A stretch of DNA of 64,000 bases from positions 186,001-250,000 of the forward strand of contig DATJSU010000011.1 in the NCBI GenBank assembly GCA_035503915.1, given 5' to 3'. Under the pieces are notes generated by a model. It saw nothing but the letters and a program-made list of their open reading frames with translations. It ran no database searches and was not told the origin of the DNA. The position numbers and the translations under genes were made by a program. Below, one piece after another: positions 1 through 9,260 of the stretch (positions are counted from its first letter, which is position 1; each line of letters begins with the position of its first letter). Origin of the DNA: DATJMJ01 sp035503915. GTDB lineage: Bacteria > Actinomycetota > Acidimicrobiia > Acidimicrobiales > Palsa-688.

Positions 1-808
1 CATCCTTTATGCCCGCGATCAGGTAGCCGACCTCGCCCGGCCCGAGGCTTTGCACTTCAGTTATCGCGGGCAGGCGGAGGCCGATCTCTTCGACCTCGTG
101 TGCCCTGCCTGTCTGCATGAACCGCAGGCGTGTCCCGCCCTGGAGGATCCCGTTGACGACTCGTACGGCGCTGATGACCCCCCGGTACTGGTCGTAGTAG
201 GAGTCAAAGATGAGCGCCTGCAGCGGCGCCTCGGGGTCGCCCTTGGGCGAGGGGATGCGGTCGCAGATGGCATCGAGGAGCTCGGGGACCCCGTCGCCCG
301 TCTTGGCGGAGACCCGGAGGATCTCCGAGGCCGGTATGCCGAGAACGGAGTCGATTTCGGCGGCGCAGCGGTCGGGGTCGGCGGCAGGCAGGTCGATCTT
401 GTTGAGCACCGCGACGATCTCGAGGTCGTGCTCGAGGGCGAGGTACGCGTGAGCGAGAGTCTGGGCCTCGATGCCCTGGGCAGCGTCCACGAGCAGCACG
501 ACACCCTCGCAAGCCGCCAGGCTGCGGCTCACCTCGTACCCGAAGTCGACGTGGCCAGGCGTGTCGATCAGGTGGACCGTGTAGCCCTTCCAGTACACCC
601 GGACGTTCTGCGCCTTGATCGTGATGCCCCGCTCCCGCTCTATGTCCATCGAGTCGAGGTACTGGTCCCGCATCTCCCTCGGGCTCACGGCTCCCGTCAG
701 CTCCAGGACTCGGTCGGACAGGGTGGACTTGCCGTGGTCGATATGGGCCACGATGGAGAGGTTGCGGATCTTCTCCGGCGGAGCCGGCGTGGAGGGGAGC
801 GTGCTCAT
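1..808 (-). CDS. lepA: Elongation factor 4 (LepA), N-terminal part, runs off the left edge
   Basis: Ribosome-associated translational GTPase that back-translocates stalled ribosomes. The 269 codons present cover the G domain and the start of domain II. Visible motifs are G1 AHIDHGKS (residues 21-28), DTPGH (82-86) and NKID (136-139), all intact. The ATG at 808 gives the LepA-typical start with 'KIRNLSIVAHIDHGK' a dozen residues in. A weak GGAA purine stretch lies upstream. The gene is divergent from rpsT, as in many actinobacteria. The 3' part lies outside the window. Assignment to LepA rather than another translational GTPase rests on the 'MDIERERGITIKAQ' segment. Confidence 0.96.
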   Translation of the reverse strand, partial: MSTLPSTPAPPEKIRNLSIVAHIDHGKSTLSDRVLELTGAVSPREMRDQYLDSMDIERERGITIKAQNVRVYWKGYTVHLIDTPGHVDFGYEVSRSLAACEGVVLLVDAAQGIEAQTLAHAYLALEHDLEIVAVLNKIDLPAADPDRCAAEIDSVLGIPASEILRVSAKTGDGVPELLDAICDRIPSPKGDPEAPLQALIFDSYYDQYRGVISAVRVVNGILQGGTRLRFMQTGRAHEVEEIGLRLPAITEVQSLGPGEVGYLIAGIKD

Positions 809-906
809 GTTTTCCGGCTTCCCAGTTTGGCCTACCGGGGAGAGGCGGCCGTGCGAGGGGCGTCTTGGTGGCCAGGCCGCGAGCAGCTGCTAAGCTGCAA
901 CACCCT

Positions 907-1296
907 GTGGCGAACATCAAAAGCCAGATCAAGCGTATTCGCACGAACGAGAAGGCCCGGCAGCGCAACAAGGCCGCCAAGGCCGAAGTAAAGACGCGCA
1001 TCAAGGCGGCTATCTACACGGCGGAAAGCGGGGCCGAAGACGCGGCCGAGTATTTGCAGACAGCCGTCAAGCGGCTCGACAAGGCCGCAGCCAGGGGCAT
1101 CATCCACCGTAACCAGGCGGCTAACCGCAAGTCAGCACTGATGAGGAGAGCTCATCTCGCTGCTGTGGCAGTGGGAGCCGGCGGGCCCTCGGCCGACAGC
1201 GCGGCTGAAGTGGCGGCTGAGGAGGACCCAGAGCCCCAAGCGAGCGAGGAGATCTCTGCGCCCACGCGGGCGCGTCGCTCGCGCACCTCCAAGTAG
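907..1296 (+). CDS. rpsT: Small ribosomal subunit protein bS20 with C-terminal extension
   Basis: Primary 16S rRNA-binding protein of the 30S subunit. The N-terminus 'VANIKSQIKRIRTNEKARQRN' and the segment 'KGIIHRNQAANRKSAL'-like around residues 70-85 are diagnostic. The frame is open further upstream, but GTG 907 gives the canonical family start. A TAAGCT -10-like hexamer at 891-896 would place transcription within a few bases of the GTG, so the mRNA may be leaderless. The family is usually 86-90 aa. This one is 129 aa, with about 43 extra residues rich in Ala, Glu and Pro ending in a basic 'RARRSRTSK' tail. Confidence 0.93.
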   Translation: MANIKSQIKRIRTNEKARQRNKAAKAEVKTRIKAAIYTAESGAEDAAEYLQTAVKRLDKAAARGIIHRNQAANRKSALMRRAHLAAVAVGAGGPSADSAAEVAAEEDPEPQASEEISAPTRARRSRTSK

Positions 1297-1330
1297 CACC
1301 TCTCGCCGGGGCCTTCCCGCCCTCCTCGCT

Positions 1331-2398
1331 TCACACCCTCCCGCTGCCGGTGCCCCCCGCTCGGGCGCTCCCAGCTCGGGCGCCCGCAGCAGCCCCGCCT
1401 CGAGCCGCCCTCGAAAGCCTGCAGAGCCTAGCCACAAGGACCTCTAAGACCAGGTCCGGCTTCCACTCCAGTTTTCCCTTGAGCGCCAGCTCGGAACCTG
1501 CGAGCAGGATGATCGCCTCCCCGCTCCCGGAAGGGCCGAGCCGCCGGGCAGCATCGAGGGCCTTCTTTGCCGGGAAAGTGCTCCGCCCCTTGGGGATCCC
1601 GAGGGCCTCGGCCGCCTGCGCCTCCGAAGTCATGGAAGGGGACTGCACCCGCAGGACGTTGGCGAAGTGCCGCTGCAGGATCGCGAGCACAACCAGCGGG
1701 TGCCGGGCGCCGGCGTCCAGGAGACGATGAAGAAGCCTGAGAGCAGCCTCTACGTCCCCCTGGTCGATCGCGTCCGTCAAGTCCCAAGGCGGGACTGAGC
1801 CTGGTTGCCCGAGGTAAGGGGCAAGTTCGGCCTCGCCGACGCGAGCGCCCGGTCCATATGCTGCCTCGAGGACCGCCAGGATCGAGCTCAGCCTGTTCAA
1901 GTCCTCTCCTAGGTGCGCCTCCACGAGCGCGGCCGCGGGGGCGGCAAGCTTGACCGAGGCCCGTGCCAGGCGTTCGGCTACCCAGCCGTGCGCTTCCCGG
2001 CTGCTCACGTCTGTCGGCACGACCCGGGCGAGAGGCGACTGCTTGAAAGCGTTCACGAACTTGGTCGGCAATTGGCCTCCGCCCCCGGCGACGACCAACT
2101 TGGTGGTGGGCATTGGGTCGTCCAGGTAAGAGATGAGCGGCGCCAGCGCGTCTCCGCCAAAGCGCCCGGCGTCCCGCACCACCACGACGCGGCGGCCCGC
2201 CAGGAACGGCGGCGTACTGCAAGCATCTACGACAGCGGCAAGCTCGAGCTCTTCGCCCGAGAAGTCCTCCACCACCAAGGAGCGCTCAGTGCCGCCGACC
2301 AGTTCCATCACCAGCCGTGCGACCGCCTCGGCCACCAAAGCTGGGTCTTCGCCCGTCACCAACCACGCGCCCAGCACGTCAAGCTCGCTCGAGCTCAC
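1331..2398 (-). CDS. holA: DNA polymerase III delta subunit
   Basis: Clamp-loader subunit that opens the beta clamp. The 355-aa product has the HolA layout: an N-terminal degenerate AAA+ region (GxxxxLVxEAVxRL, then 'STPPFLAGRRVVVVRDAG'), a middle 'EAHLGEDLNRLSSILAVLE' helix set and the C-terminal collar helices. The frame extends to an ATG at 2446, but GTG 2398 overlaps the TGA of the upstream folP-like gene as GTGA, a translational-coupling arrangement, so I chose it. The C-terminus is Ala/Gly/Arg-rich low complexity. It converges on rpsT with a 34-nt gap. Confidence 0.9.
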   Translation of the reverse strand: MSSSELDVLGAWLVTGEDPALVAEAVARLVMELVGGTERSLVVEDFSGEELELAAVVDACSTPPFLAGRRVVVVRDAGRFGGDALAPLISYLDDPMPTTKLVVAGGGGQLPTKFVNAFKQSPLARVVPTDVSSREAHGWVAERLARASVKLAAPAAALVEAHLGEDLNRLSSILAVLEAAYGPGARVGEAELAPYLGQPGSVPPWDLTDAIDQGDVEAALRLLHRLLDAGARHPLVVLAILQRHFANVLRVQSPSMTSEAQAAEALGIPKGRSTFPAKKALDAARRLGPSGSGEAIILLAGSELALKGKLEWKPDLVLEVLVARLCRLSRAARGGAAAGARAGSARAGGTGSGRV

Positions 2399-3282
2399 CC
2401 CGCTCCCGCCTCCAATATGGCGGCGATCATGTCCCGCACCCGGCACGTTCCCCGGACGTCATGAGCGCGCACCACCCGGCACCCGAGACTGATCCCGAGG
2501 GCGTGCGCCGCAGCTGTTGCCTCTCGCCTCTGGTCGATCTCCAAGCCGAGGGCTACTCCCAGGAACGTCTTGTTCGACGCAGACAGGAGGAGCGGGAACC
2601 CGAGCCCTGCAAGCTCAGCCGACCCTCGCAGCAGCTCCAGCGACTGCTCAGCAGTCTTCCCGAGGTCCAGGCCGGCGTCAACGATCACCCTCTGGGCAGG
2701 GATGCCGGTGGCCACCGCCCAACGCGCTCGCTCGGTCAGGAAGGCACAGACGTCTGCCACTACATGGGCATAGGCCGGCGTCGGGTCGGGCACTCGGGGC
2801 GCAAGACGTATATGCGTCGCCACCACTCCAGCCCCGGCAGCTGCCGCAACCTTCAAGTACTCGGGGTCGCCGAAGCCGCTTATGTCGTTGCCCAAAACAG
2901 CACCAGCCCGGAAAGCTTCCGCCGCCACCGATGCCCGCCAAGTGTCGACCGACACCGGGAGGTCAAAGCGTCCGACCAGGCCCTCGACGGCCGGCAGGAG
3001 CCGCTCCATTTCTTCGGGTTCAGTGACTTCGGGACCAGGTCCGGCTTTCACCGCCCCCACGTCGAGGATGTCGCCGCCCTCGGCGACGATCTGCTCGGCA
3101 CGCGACCAAAAGGCGTCCCACTCCCAAGTCGCGCCCTTGTCGAAGAACGAGTCCGGCGTCCGGTTGAGGATGCCCATCACCAGCGCCCGGCTCGTGAGGT
3201 CGTAGCGGCGTCCTCCGAGCTCGAGCACGGTCGCCAGGGGACGTGGGGGCCCTGGTGGGCCTGGCGGAGCGACGGTGGTCAC
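2395..3282 (-). CDS. Dihydropteroate synthase family protein, FolP2-like
   Basis: TIM-barrel pterin-binding protein of 295 aa. The N-terminal strand reads 'MGILNRTPDSFFDKGAT' where canonical DHPS has MGVLNVTPDSFSDGG. The sulfonamide/PABA loop reads 'LSASNKTFLG', not the SRKxF type, and the usual HMRGTP is replaced by 'THIRLAP'. These changes match Mycobacterium tuberculosis FolP2, a paralogue reported to lack DHPS activity, so a folate role is uncertain. GTG start; residues 5-15 are Pro/Gly-rich. Same strand as and 67 nt downstream of the thioredoxin gene, overlapping holA by 4 nt: a probable trx-folP-holA operon. Confidence 0.85.
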   Translation of the reverse strand: MTTVAPPGPPGPPRPLATVLELGGRRYDLTSRALVMGILNRTPDSFFDKGATWEWDAFWSRAEQIVAEGGDILDVGAVKAGPGPEVTEPEEMERLLPAVEGLVGRFDLPVSVDTWRASVAAEAFRAGAVLGNDISGFGDPEYLKVAAAAGAGVVATHIRLAPRVPDPTPAYAHVVADVCAFLTERARWAVATGIPAQRVIVDAGLDLGKTAEQSLELLRGSAELAGLGFPLLLSASNKTFLGVALGLEIDQRREATAAAHALGISLGCRVVRAHDVRGTCRVRDMIAAILEAGAG

Positions 3283-3349
3283 GCGCCTGTGAGGCTAGTG
3301 CCAGCCCGCTCGAGGGCTTAAAGGCTCACGCCGAAAGATCGCGAAAGAA

Positions 3350-4072
3350 CTAAAAGATCCGTGCCGTCAAGGCCTTGCGGTACTCCGGCACCCTTGGGTC
3401 GTCCGACCCCATGACCTCGAGCAAGTCGAGGTACTCCTGGCGGGCGGTTGGGTCGCCTTTCACCCGGTCCAAGAGAGCGTCGAGCTTCCCGGTCACGTCG
3501 TCGTTGCTTGTCGAAGCTTCCTCTCCGACCCGCGCGAGCGCCACCAAGTGACGGACATCGGGGGTCTCGGGGATCCGCGAGAGCAGTTGGAGCGCTTCTT
3601 GCCGGCTCCCGTCGTCCCCCCTGTCGATCAAGAGGCTGGCGAGAGAAATGATGCCCTGCTCGTGACCGGGCTCTATCACCAAAGCCTTGCGCAAGGACGC
3701 TTCGTCACCCTCGGCCACGAGCTTGTCGACTTCTGTCGGGGCGGGGGCCACCTCGGCAAGCCACGCGCGCACCGCCGCCTCGGGCTGTGCCCCGATGAAG
3801 CCGCTCACGACCTTCCTGTCGCGCAGCGCGTAGACGGCCGGGATCGATTGCACCTGGAAAGTGGCAGCTGCCCGCGGGTTCGAGTCGACATCGACCTTTG
3901 CCAGGACGACGTCGCCACCGCGTTCGGCCACCACCCTGTCCAAGATCGGGCCGAGCACACGGCAGGGGCCACACCAGGCGGCCCAGAGGTCGACGACCAC
4001 CGGCACTTCCGTGGAGCGCTCGAGCACGTCAGCCTCAAACGTCGCATCCGTTACGTCAATCGCTACGCTCAT
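3350..4072 (-). CDS. Thioredoxin-TPR protein, CnoX/YbbN-like
   Basis: The 240-aa protein has an N-terminal thioredoxin fold with an intact CGPC active site (residues 34-37, within 'AAWCGPCRVLG') and a C-terminal helical region of about 120 aa ('EVDKLVAEGDEASLRKAL', 'LQLLSRIPETPDV') typical of the TPR-like half of CnoX. CnoX proteins act as redox-linked holdases. With both active-site cysteines present, disulfide reductase activity is also plausible. The ATG at 4072 is supported by GGAGGA 5 nt upstream. An in-frame upstream start would add 13 poor residues. Divergent from the PAC2 gene. Confidence 0.88.
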   Translation of the reverse strand: MSVAIDVTDATFEADVLERSTEVPVVVDLWAAWCGPCRVLGPILDRVVAERGGDVVLAKVDVDSNPRAAATFQVQSIPAVYALRDRKVVSGFIGAQPEAAVRAWLAEVAPAPTEVDKLVAEGDEASLRKALVIEPGHEQGIISLASLLIDRGDDGSRQEALQLLSRIPETPDVRHLVALARVGEEASTSNDDVTGKLDALLDRVKGDPTARQEYLDLLEVMGSDDPRVPEYRKALTARIF

Positions 4073-4255
4073 CAATCCTCCGCGAGTAATGCAGGCCAGT
4101 CCCGAGACCAACTTGGTCGACGGCCCATCGTGCCGTTCGCACCAGGTATAGCGCTCGAAGACAACTTGACATTCCCGGGCCCTCCCAGCCAGGGACTTTT
4201 CTTAGTCTGGCTACTGGCGCGCAGCTCAGGCGGTACCCTTCGGGCGAGAGGACAA

Positions 4256-5143
4256 ATGACGTTCGCATCGATAAAGACCTGGCCCCACCTCGACCACCCC
4301 GTGCTCGTGCTCGGGCTCGAAGGTTGGGTCGATGCCGGTTTCGCGGCCGCGACTGCGCTCAACGCGCTCCTCGAATCCGTCCCTCATGAGCTTGTGGCGA
4401 CCTTTGACGCCGACACCCTCTTGGACCAGCGTTCGAGGCGGCCGTTGCTGCGGGTTTCCAACGGCGTCCATGGCCCGCTCACTTGGCCGGAGCTGCGCCT
4501 CTACTCCGCGGTCGAGACCGGTGGCCGGAGCCTGCTTGTGCTCGCGGGCCCGGAGCCTGATTTTCATTGGCGAGCTTGGAGCTCAGAAGTGATCGCCCTC
4601 GCCCTCCGCCTGGAGACCGAAATGGTAGTTGGCCTAGGTGCCTTCCCGGCTCCCGTACCCCACACCCGGCCTGTCCGCCTCGCCGCGACAGCGGACAACG
4701 TCGAGCTCGCGGGGCGCGTCGGCTTCCTGCCGGCCACCATCGACGTGCCGGCCGGCGCCCAAGCAGTGCTCGAGGTCGCGTTCGGGGACGCTGGCATCCC
4801 GAGCATCGGGGTGTGGGCGCGGGTGCCCCATTACGTCGCCGCTACCCCGTACCCCGAAGCATCGGCCGCTCTCTTGGACGAGCTCGCGAAATTGACAGAC
4901 GTCCGTATAGGCACCGAAGCCCTTCACCAGGCCGGGCGAAAGGCGAAAGAACAGATCCAGGGGCTCATCGAGGCGAGCGAGGAACATATGGCGATGGTGC
5001 GGCAGCTCGAGCAGCAGTACGACAGCGAAGTGGGCATGTCGGCGACCGCTGGGACTGACTGGGCCAACCTCCCTACAGGGGACGAGCTGGCAGCCGAGCT
5101 TGAAAGGTTCCTTCGTGGCGAGGGCGGCAGCGGCCGCCAGTAG
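4256..5143 (+). CDS. PAC2 family protein (proteasome-assembly-chaperone-like)
   Basis: The 295-aa protein opens with 'LVLGLEGWVDAGFAAATAL' and has 'VGLGAFPAPVPHTRPVRLAATA' mid-protein and 'IGVWARVPHYVAATPYPEAS', the hallmarks of actinobacterial PAC2 proteins. The family resembles eukaryotic proteasome assembly chaperones, but its bacterial function is unsettled. The C-terminal ~70 aa are helical and Glu-rich. The frame is open for 236 codons upstream, but ATG 4256, preceded by the purine run GAGAGGACAA, gives the family start. Convergent with leuS, with only 2 nt between stops. Confidence 0.85.
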   Translation: MTFASIKTWPHLDHPVLVLGLEGWVDAGFAAATALNALLESVPHELVATFDADTLLDQRSRRPLLRVSNGVHGPLTWPELRLYSAVETGGRSLLVLAGPEPDFHWRAWSSEVIALALRLETEMVVGLGAFPAPVPHTRPVRLAATADNVELAGRVGFLPATIDVPAGAQAVLEVAFGDAGIPSIGVWARVPHYVAATPYPEASAALLDELAKLTDVRIGTEALHQAGRKAKEQIQGLIEASEEHMAMVRQLEQQYDSEVGMSATAGTDWANLPTGDELAAELERFLRGEGGSGRQ

Positions 5144-5145
5144 CG

Positions 5146-7617
5146 TTAGCCTGCGATAACCACGTTGACCAAGGTGGGTGGCTTGGCGACCACCCTCATT
5201 GGTTGGCGCCCCCCGAGCTGCGCCGTCACTTTTGGCAACGAAAGTGCGGCTGTGACGACGTCGTCGGCTGTTGAGCTGGCAGGCACTTGCACTTTGTCGC
5301 GGAGCTTCCCATTGACTTGCACTACCAGCGTCACCATGTCCTCAGCGAGGAGCGCGGGGTCGGCCTCGGGCCAAGGCTGCGAGTGCACTCGCGCGCCCTC
5401 TCCGTAGCGGCGTTCCCAAAGCTCCGCCGTCACGTGAGGTGCCATCGGCGCGAGCAGGCGCAACAGGGTGGCCACTGACTCGTCGAGCACCTCCTTGCGA
5501 GCACCTTCGCGCGATTGGGCATAGCGGTAAAGGACGTTTGTGTGTTCCCGTACTTGCGCGACCGCCGTGTTGTAGGACCAGCGCTCGAGGTCCTTGGTCA
5601 CGTGGTCCACCATCTTGTGCGTCGCGCGGATGACGTCGTCGTCCGCTCTACAAGCCTCGCGCTGAACGCCTTTTGAGCCCTCGGTTTCACCGGTCGCGAG
5701 CCGCCAGACACGGTCGAGAAAGTGCCGGCAACCCTGGATCACGTCTTGGGTCTGGTCGGTCCAGTCAAAATCGTCAGCGGGGGGGCCGACGAAAAGGTGG
5801 AATATTCTCAGCGCGTCTGCGCCAACCGAGTCAAAGAACATCTCGGGCGCTATCAGGTTGCCCTTTGACTTGGACATCTTCGTGCCGTCCATGCGGATCA
5901 TGCCTTGCGTGAACAGGCGCTCAAACGGCTCGCGCAGCTCTGCCGGCCCGAGGTCGAGGTCTCCAAGAGCCCTTGTGTAAAAACGGGAATAAAGCAGGTG
6001 CAAGATCGCATGCTCTATCCCGCCGATGTACTGGTCGACGGGCATCCAGCGGCCGGCGGCCTTTTCGTCGACGGGCTTGCTCGTTGTCCAGGGGTCACAA
6101 AAACGCAAGTAGTACCATGACGAATCGACGAAGGTGTCCATGGTGTCCGTCTCGCGTTCCGCCGGCCCACCGCAGCGTGGGCAGGTCGTGCGCAAGAACG
6201 CTTCGTGGTAGCGGAGCGGAGACTGCCCTGTCGGCAAGAACTCGACGTCGTCGGGCAGGAGCACAGGCAACTGGTCGTCCGGGACGGGCACGATACCGTC
6301 GACTGGGCAATAAACGACGGGGATCGGGCAGCCCCAGTAGCGCTGCCTGGAAACCAGCCAGTCGCGCAGGCGGTACTGGACGGCCCGCTCCCCAATGCCT
6401 TGTTCCTCCAGCCAATCTATGGCCTTTTGCTTAGCCTCAGCTACGCCGAGCCCGTTCAACCACTCGCTGTTGACCGCTGGGCCATCACCGGTGTAGGCCT
6501 CCCCGTCCCACCCTCCCGGCGGTTGCACCGTGCGGATTATCGGCAACCCATGTGCCTTTGCGAACTCCCAGTCGCGTTGGTCCTGCCCGGGCACAGCCAT
6601 GATCGCACCCGTGCCATAGCTCATAAGGACGTAATCGGCGAGGTAGATGGGCACTTGCTTGTTGGTGAAGGGGTTGACCGCGTACCCGCCGGTAAAAATG
6701 CCGCGCTTGTCCAAGGAGCCCTCGAACGATTGGCGCTCGAACTCGGGCTCTTGGCGGACGCGCTCGATAAAAGCGTTCACTACGTCGTATTGTTCGGGTG
6801 CGACGACATCAGCGACTAGGGGGTGCTCGGGCGCCAGCACGACGAACGTCATCCCGAACGAAGTGTCCGGGCGGGTCGTAAAAACCTCGACCTGTAGCGG
6901 CTTGCCGACTACGCCCATCTTGAACCGCGCACCCTTGGAGCGCCCGATCCAGTTGCGCTGCATCGTCTTTACGCGCTCGGGCCACTCCAGGCCCTCCAGC
7001 GCGGAGAGCAGTTCGTCGGCATAAGCCGTGATCCGGAAGAACCACTGCTCGAGGTCTTTCTTTATCACGACGTCGCCGCTTCGCTCGCATCTCCCGTCGG
7101 GCAGGACCTGTTCATTGGCCAGGACCGTATTGCAGCCGGGGCACCAGTTGACGGGCGCTTTCTTCCGGTAAGCGAGGCCCGCCTCGAGGAAGCGGTTGAA
7201 GATGACCTGGTTGAAGCGCATGTAAATCGGGTCGTGGCTACGCACCAACCGCCGCCAGTCGTACCAGGCGCCCAACCGCCGCACCGAGCTGCTCAGCTCG
7301 GCGATCCGGGCGTCGGTGAACACGCGAGGGTGCGTACCGGTCTTGATGGCGGCGTTCTCGGCGGGTAGCCCGAAGCTGTCGAAGCCGAACGGGGAAAGCA
7401 CGCCGTAGCCCTGCATCGTCCGCCAGCGCACGTTGAGGTCGCCAAAGGTGTAGTTGCGCACGTGGCCCTGGTGCGCCGGGCCGCTTGGGTAGGGGTACAT
7501 GCACAGCACATAGAACGGCGGCCGCGGGTCGTCGTTGCCCACCTCGAAGGTGTGCTCCTCCTCCCACCGCTTTTGCCAGCGGGCTTCGACCTCCTGCGCG
7601 TCGTACGCGTAGTTCAT
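5146..7617 (-). CDS. leuS: Leucine--tRNA ligase
   Basis: Class I aminoacyl-tRNA synthetase of 823 aa, normal for bacterial LeuRS. It carries the HIGH-type motif in 'YPSGPAHQGHVRNYT', a full CP1 editing insertion ('TRPDTSFGMTFVVLAPEHPL', 'YGTGAIMAVPGQDQRD'), the Zn-type Cys cluster near 'WCPGC' and the KMSKS loop 'GTKMSKSKGN'. The anticodon-binding and C-terminal domains follow. ATG 7617 was chosen because the next residues, 'NYAYDAQEVEARWQKRWEE', match the family start; upstream in-frame residues are low complexity. It appears monocistronic. Confidence 0.97.
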   Translation of the reverse strand: MNYAYDAQEVEARWQKRWEEEHTFEVGNDDPRPPFYVLCMYPYPSGPAHQGHVRNYTFGDLNVRWRTMQGYGVLSPFGFDSFGLPAENAAIKTGTHPRVFTDARIAELSSSVRRLGAWYDWRRLVRSHDPIYMRFNQVIFNRFLEAGLAYRKKAPVNWCPGCNTVLANEQVLPDGRCERSGDVVIKKDLEQWFFRITAYADELLSALEGLEWPERVKTMQRNWIGRSKGARFKMGVVGKPLQVEVFTTRPDTSFGMTFVVLAPEHPLVADVVAPEQYDVVNAFIERVRQEPEFERQSFEGSLDKRGIFTGGYAVNPFTNKQVPIYLADYVLMSYGTGAIMAVPGQDQRDWEFAKAHGLPIIRTVQPPGGWDGEAYTGDGPAVNSEWLNGLGVAEAKQKAIDWLEEQGIGERAVQYRLRDWLVSRQRYWGCPIPVVYCPVDGIVPVPDDQLPVLLPDDVEFLPTGQSPLRYHEAFLRTTCPRCGGPAERETDTMDTFVDSSWYYLRFCDPWTTSKPVDEKAAGRWMPVDQYIGGIEHAILHLLYSRFYTRALGDLDLGPAELREPFERLFTQGMIRMDGTKMSKSKGNLIAPEMFFDSVGADALRIFHLFVGPPADDFDWTDQTQDVIQGCRHFLDRVWRLATGETEGSKGVQREACRADDDVIRATHKMVDHVTKDLERWSYNTAVAQVREHTNVLYRYAQSREGARKEVLDESVATLLRLLAPMAPHVTAELWERRYGEGARVHSQPWPEADPALLAEDMVTLVVQVNGKLRDKVQVPASSTADDVVTAALSLPKVTAQLGGRQPMRVVAKPPTLVNVVIAG

Positions 7618-7994
7618 GCCCGTCCAGGGTACGTGACCAGGCCACCGGCCATGTTCGGAGTTCCCTGGCGCGCTTCCGCCCGCCCCTTGCTGGCGCGCGA
7701 GCCCGAGCCGCCAACAGAGCACTGAAAGCACTCCTCATCTCACCTTTAGTGGTATTTGAGCGGGGTTTCCCGTGCGTTGGTGCTCCTCGCACCCGTTCTC
7801 GGCGATCTCCAAGGATCTTTCAGCGCGCGAGGTAGCAAAATGTGCCTCTAACGCTGCAAAGTCCCTCCAACGCGCCAAGGTGCCCCCGTGCCGGCCTCCC
7901 CGCAGCTAAACAAAAGGCGGTGGAGGGCTCCAAGGAAGAACCCCTGGGCCGCGAGCACGCGCGACCAAGTGGGGCGACCGCCGACTGTTGTACC
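7618..7994. other. Intergenic region between leuS and the FHA gene
   Basis: About 377 nt between two divergent genes, expected to hold the leuS promoter (minus strand) and that of the FHA protein (plus strand). I found no RNA gene, strong dyad or convincing small ORF. The frame of the FHA protein remains open back to 7842, but that stretch has no FHA-family similarity. Confidence 0.5.
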
Positions 7995-8699
7995 GTGCCT
8001 GTTGTGGCTGAGCAACCCACGATCACCATCGGCCTTCGCGGTGAGCGTTACGAAGTCCCCGAGGGAGAGGAGCTGACCTTCGGGCGTTCCCAGCGCGCCA
8101 CGCTGTGCCTCGACCCGGCCGACCTCGGTATCTCACGCATCGCGGGTTTGCTCGAGGCTGATGCTGGAGTTTGGTGGCTCGTCAACAAGAGCGCCGTTCG
8201 CCCGCTCGAAGTGGTGGACGACGTGGGGATCCGCACGGTCCTGCCTCCGGGGCGGCGGATAGCGGTGACCGCCCCCATTACGGTGATTGTCGAAGGCGCT
8301 ACACGTCGCCATGCCCTCACAGTCGACCTTCCCCACCAAGACGTGGAAGCCGAAGCCGGTCGGGCCCCCGCTCTCGAGGTGGAGGGCAACCCGACGCGCG
8401 CAACCTCGGACGTCTCGATCACACCGGCAGACAAGCTCGCATTGGTGGCGCTGTTCTCGAGCTACCTCGAACCTTTCCCGCGCTACGACCCACACCCGAA
8501 GAGCTACGCCGACGCCGCCGCCCGCCTCGACTGGCCGCGCACAACGCTGGTGAAAAGAGTCGAATATCTTCGGACACGCTTGACCAATGCAGGCGTGCCA
8601 AACCTGCTCGGCGAAAACGCGCTCCAACATCTCGCAGAATGGGCGCTGGCCACGGGCCTGATCAGCCGAGCCGACCTCGGGTTGCTCCCCCCTCGCTGA
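7995..8699 (+). CDS. FHA-domain protein with C-terminal winged-helix-like domain
   Basis: The 234-aa protein has an N-terminal forkhead-associated fold (residues ~10-100). 'TFGRSQRATLCLD' carries the GR and S of the phosphothreonine pocket, followed by 'GISRIAGLLE' and 'WWLVNKSA' (N and S of the NxS motif). The C-terminal ~80 aa ('KLALVALFSSYLEP', 'YADAAARLDWPRTTLVKRVEYLRTRL') looks like a DNA-binding helix-turn-helix. A phosphothreonine-sensing regulator is inferred; the kinase partner is not in the window. The start is uncertain: GTG 7995 or GTG 8004, neither with a clear Shine-Dalgarno. Confidence 0.78.
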   Translation: MPVVAEQPTITIGLRGERYEVPEGEELTFGRSQRATLCLDPADLGISRIAGLLEADAGVWWLVNKSAVRPLEVVDDVGIRTVLPPGRRIAVTAPITVIVEGATRRHALTVDLPHQDVEAEAGRAPALEVEGNPTRATSDVSITPADKLALVALFSSYLEPFPRYDPHPKSYADAAARLDWPRTTLVKRVEYLRTRLTNAGVPNLLGENALQHLAEWALATGLISRADLGLLPPR

Positions 8700-9126
8700 T
8701 CTCAGCCAGCGACCAGGTCGCCCAAATCCTCGTTCCTGGTCGAGGTGGCTGGTGGTTAATACCCCTTGGTAGAGGCTGGTCCTAGCCCGTGGTTCGACGC
8801 CGTTATCTATGCCTAATCTATGCCGACGACAACCACCTCGTGGCCGACGAGGTATGACCGGGGTCGTGCTGGTCGCACGCGTTCGGGCCGTTCTGGGCGA
8901 TCTCTGAGGATGTTGTTGCGGCCGGGGCGCGAGATGGGAGCTCCGGCGCCACAACGTAGCTCCAGCGCGACAGGATGTTGCCTGGTGGGCCTGCTGGTAG
9001 CCACGGTGACCTCTCCGGGTAACGCCTGATGAGTTCTCTGTAAGTCTCTCACGGGGTGTGGCTCTGCCTGGGGTGGCGCTGTGAACAGGCACTTCGTCGG
9101 TTCTGATAGGCTTCACGACACCTTTT
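8700..9126. other. Non-coding region upstream of tRNA-Ala
   Basis: About 427 nt with no ORF of recognisable family on either strand. It presumably contains the tRNA promoter near 9090-9120 ('TTCTGATAGGCTTCAC'). Short frames on both strands around 8813-9052 look like non-coding noise. I cannot exclude eroded mobile-element DNA. Confidence 0.45.
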
Positions 9127-9200
<74 letters not shown>

Positions 9201-9260
9201 CTGATACGAGCAGCTCAGGGGTGGCACGGGTGGTGTGCTCGGACTTCTTGACGCGTGAGT

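Noticed and set aside
8813..9052. Small ORFs on both strands upstream of tRNA-Ala as transposase remnants
   Set aside because: No catalytic motif, terminal inverted repeat or target duplication could be identified.
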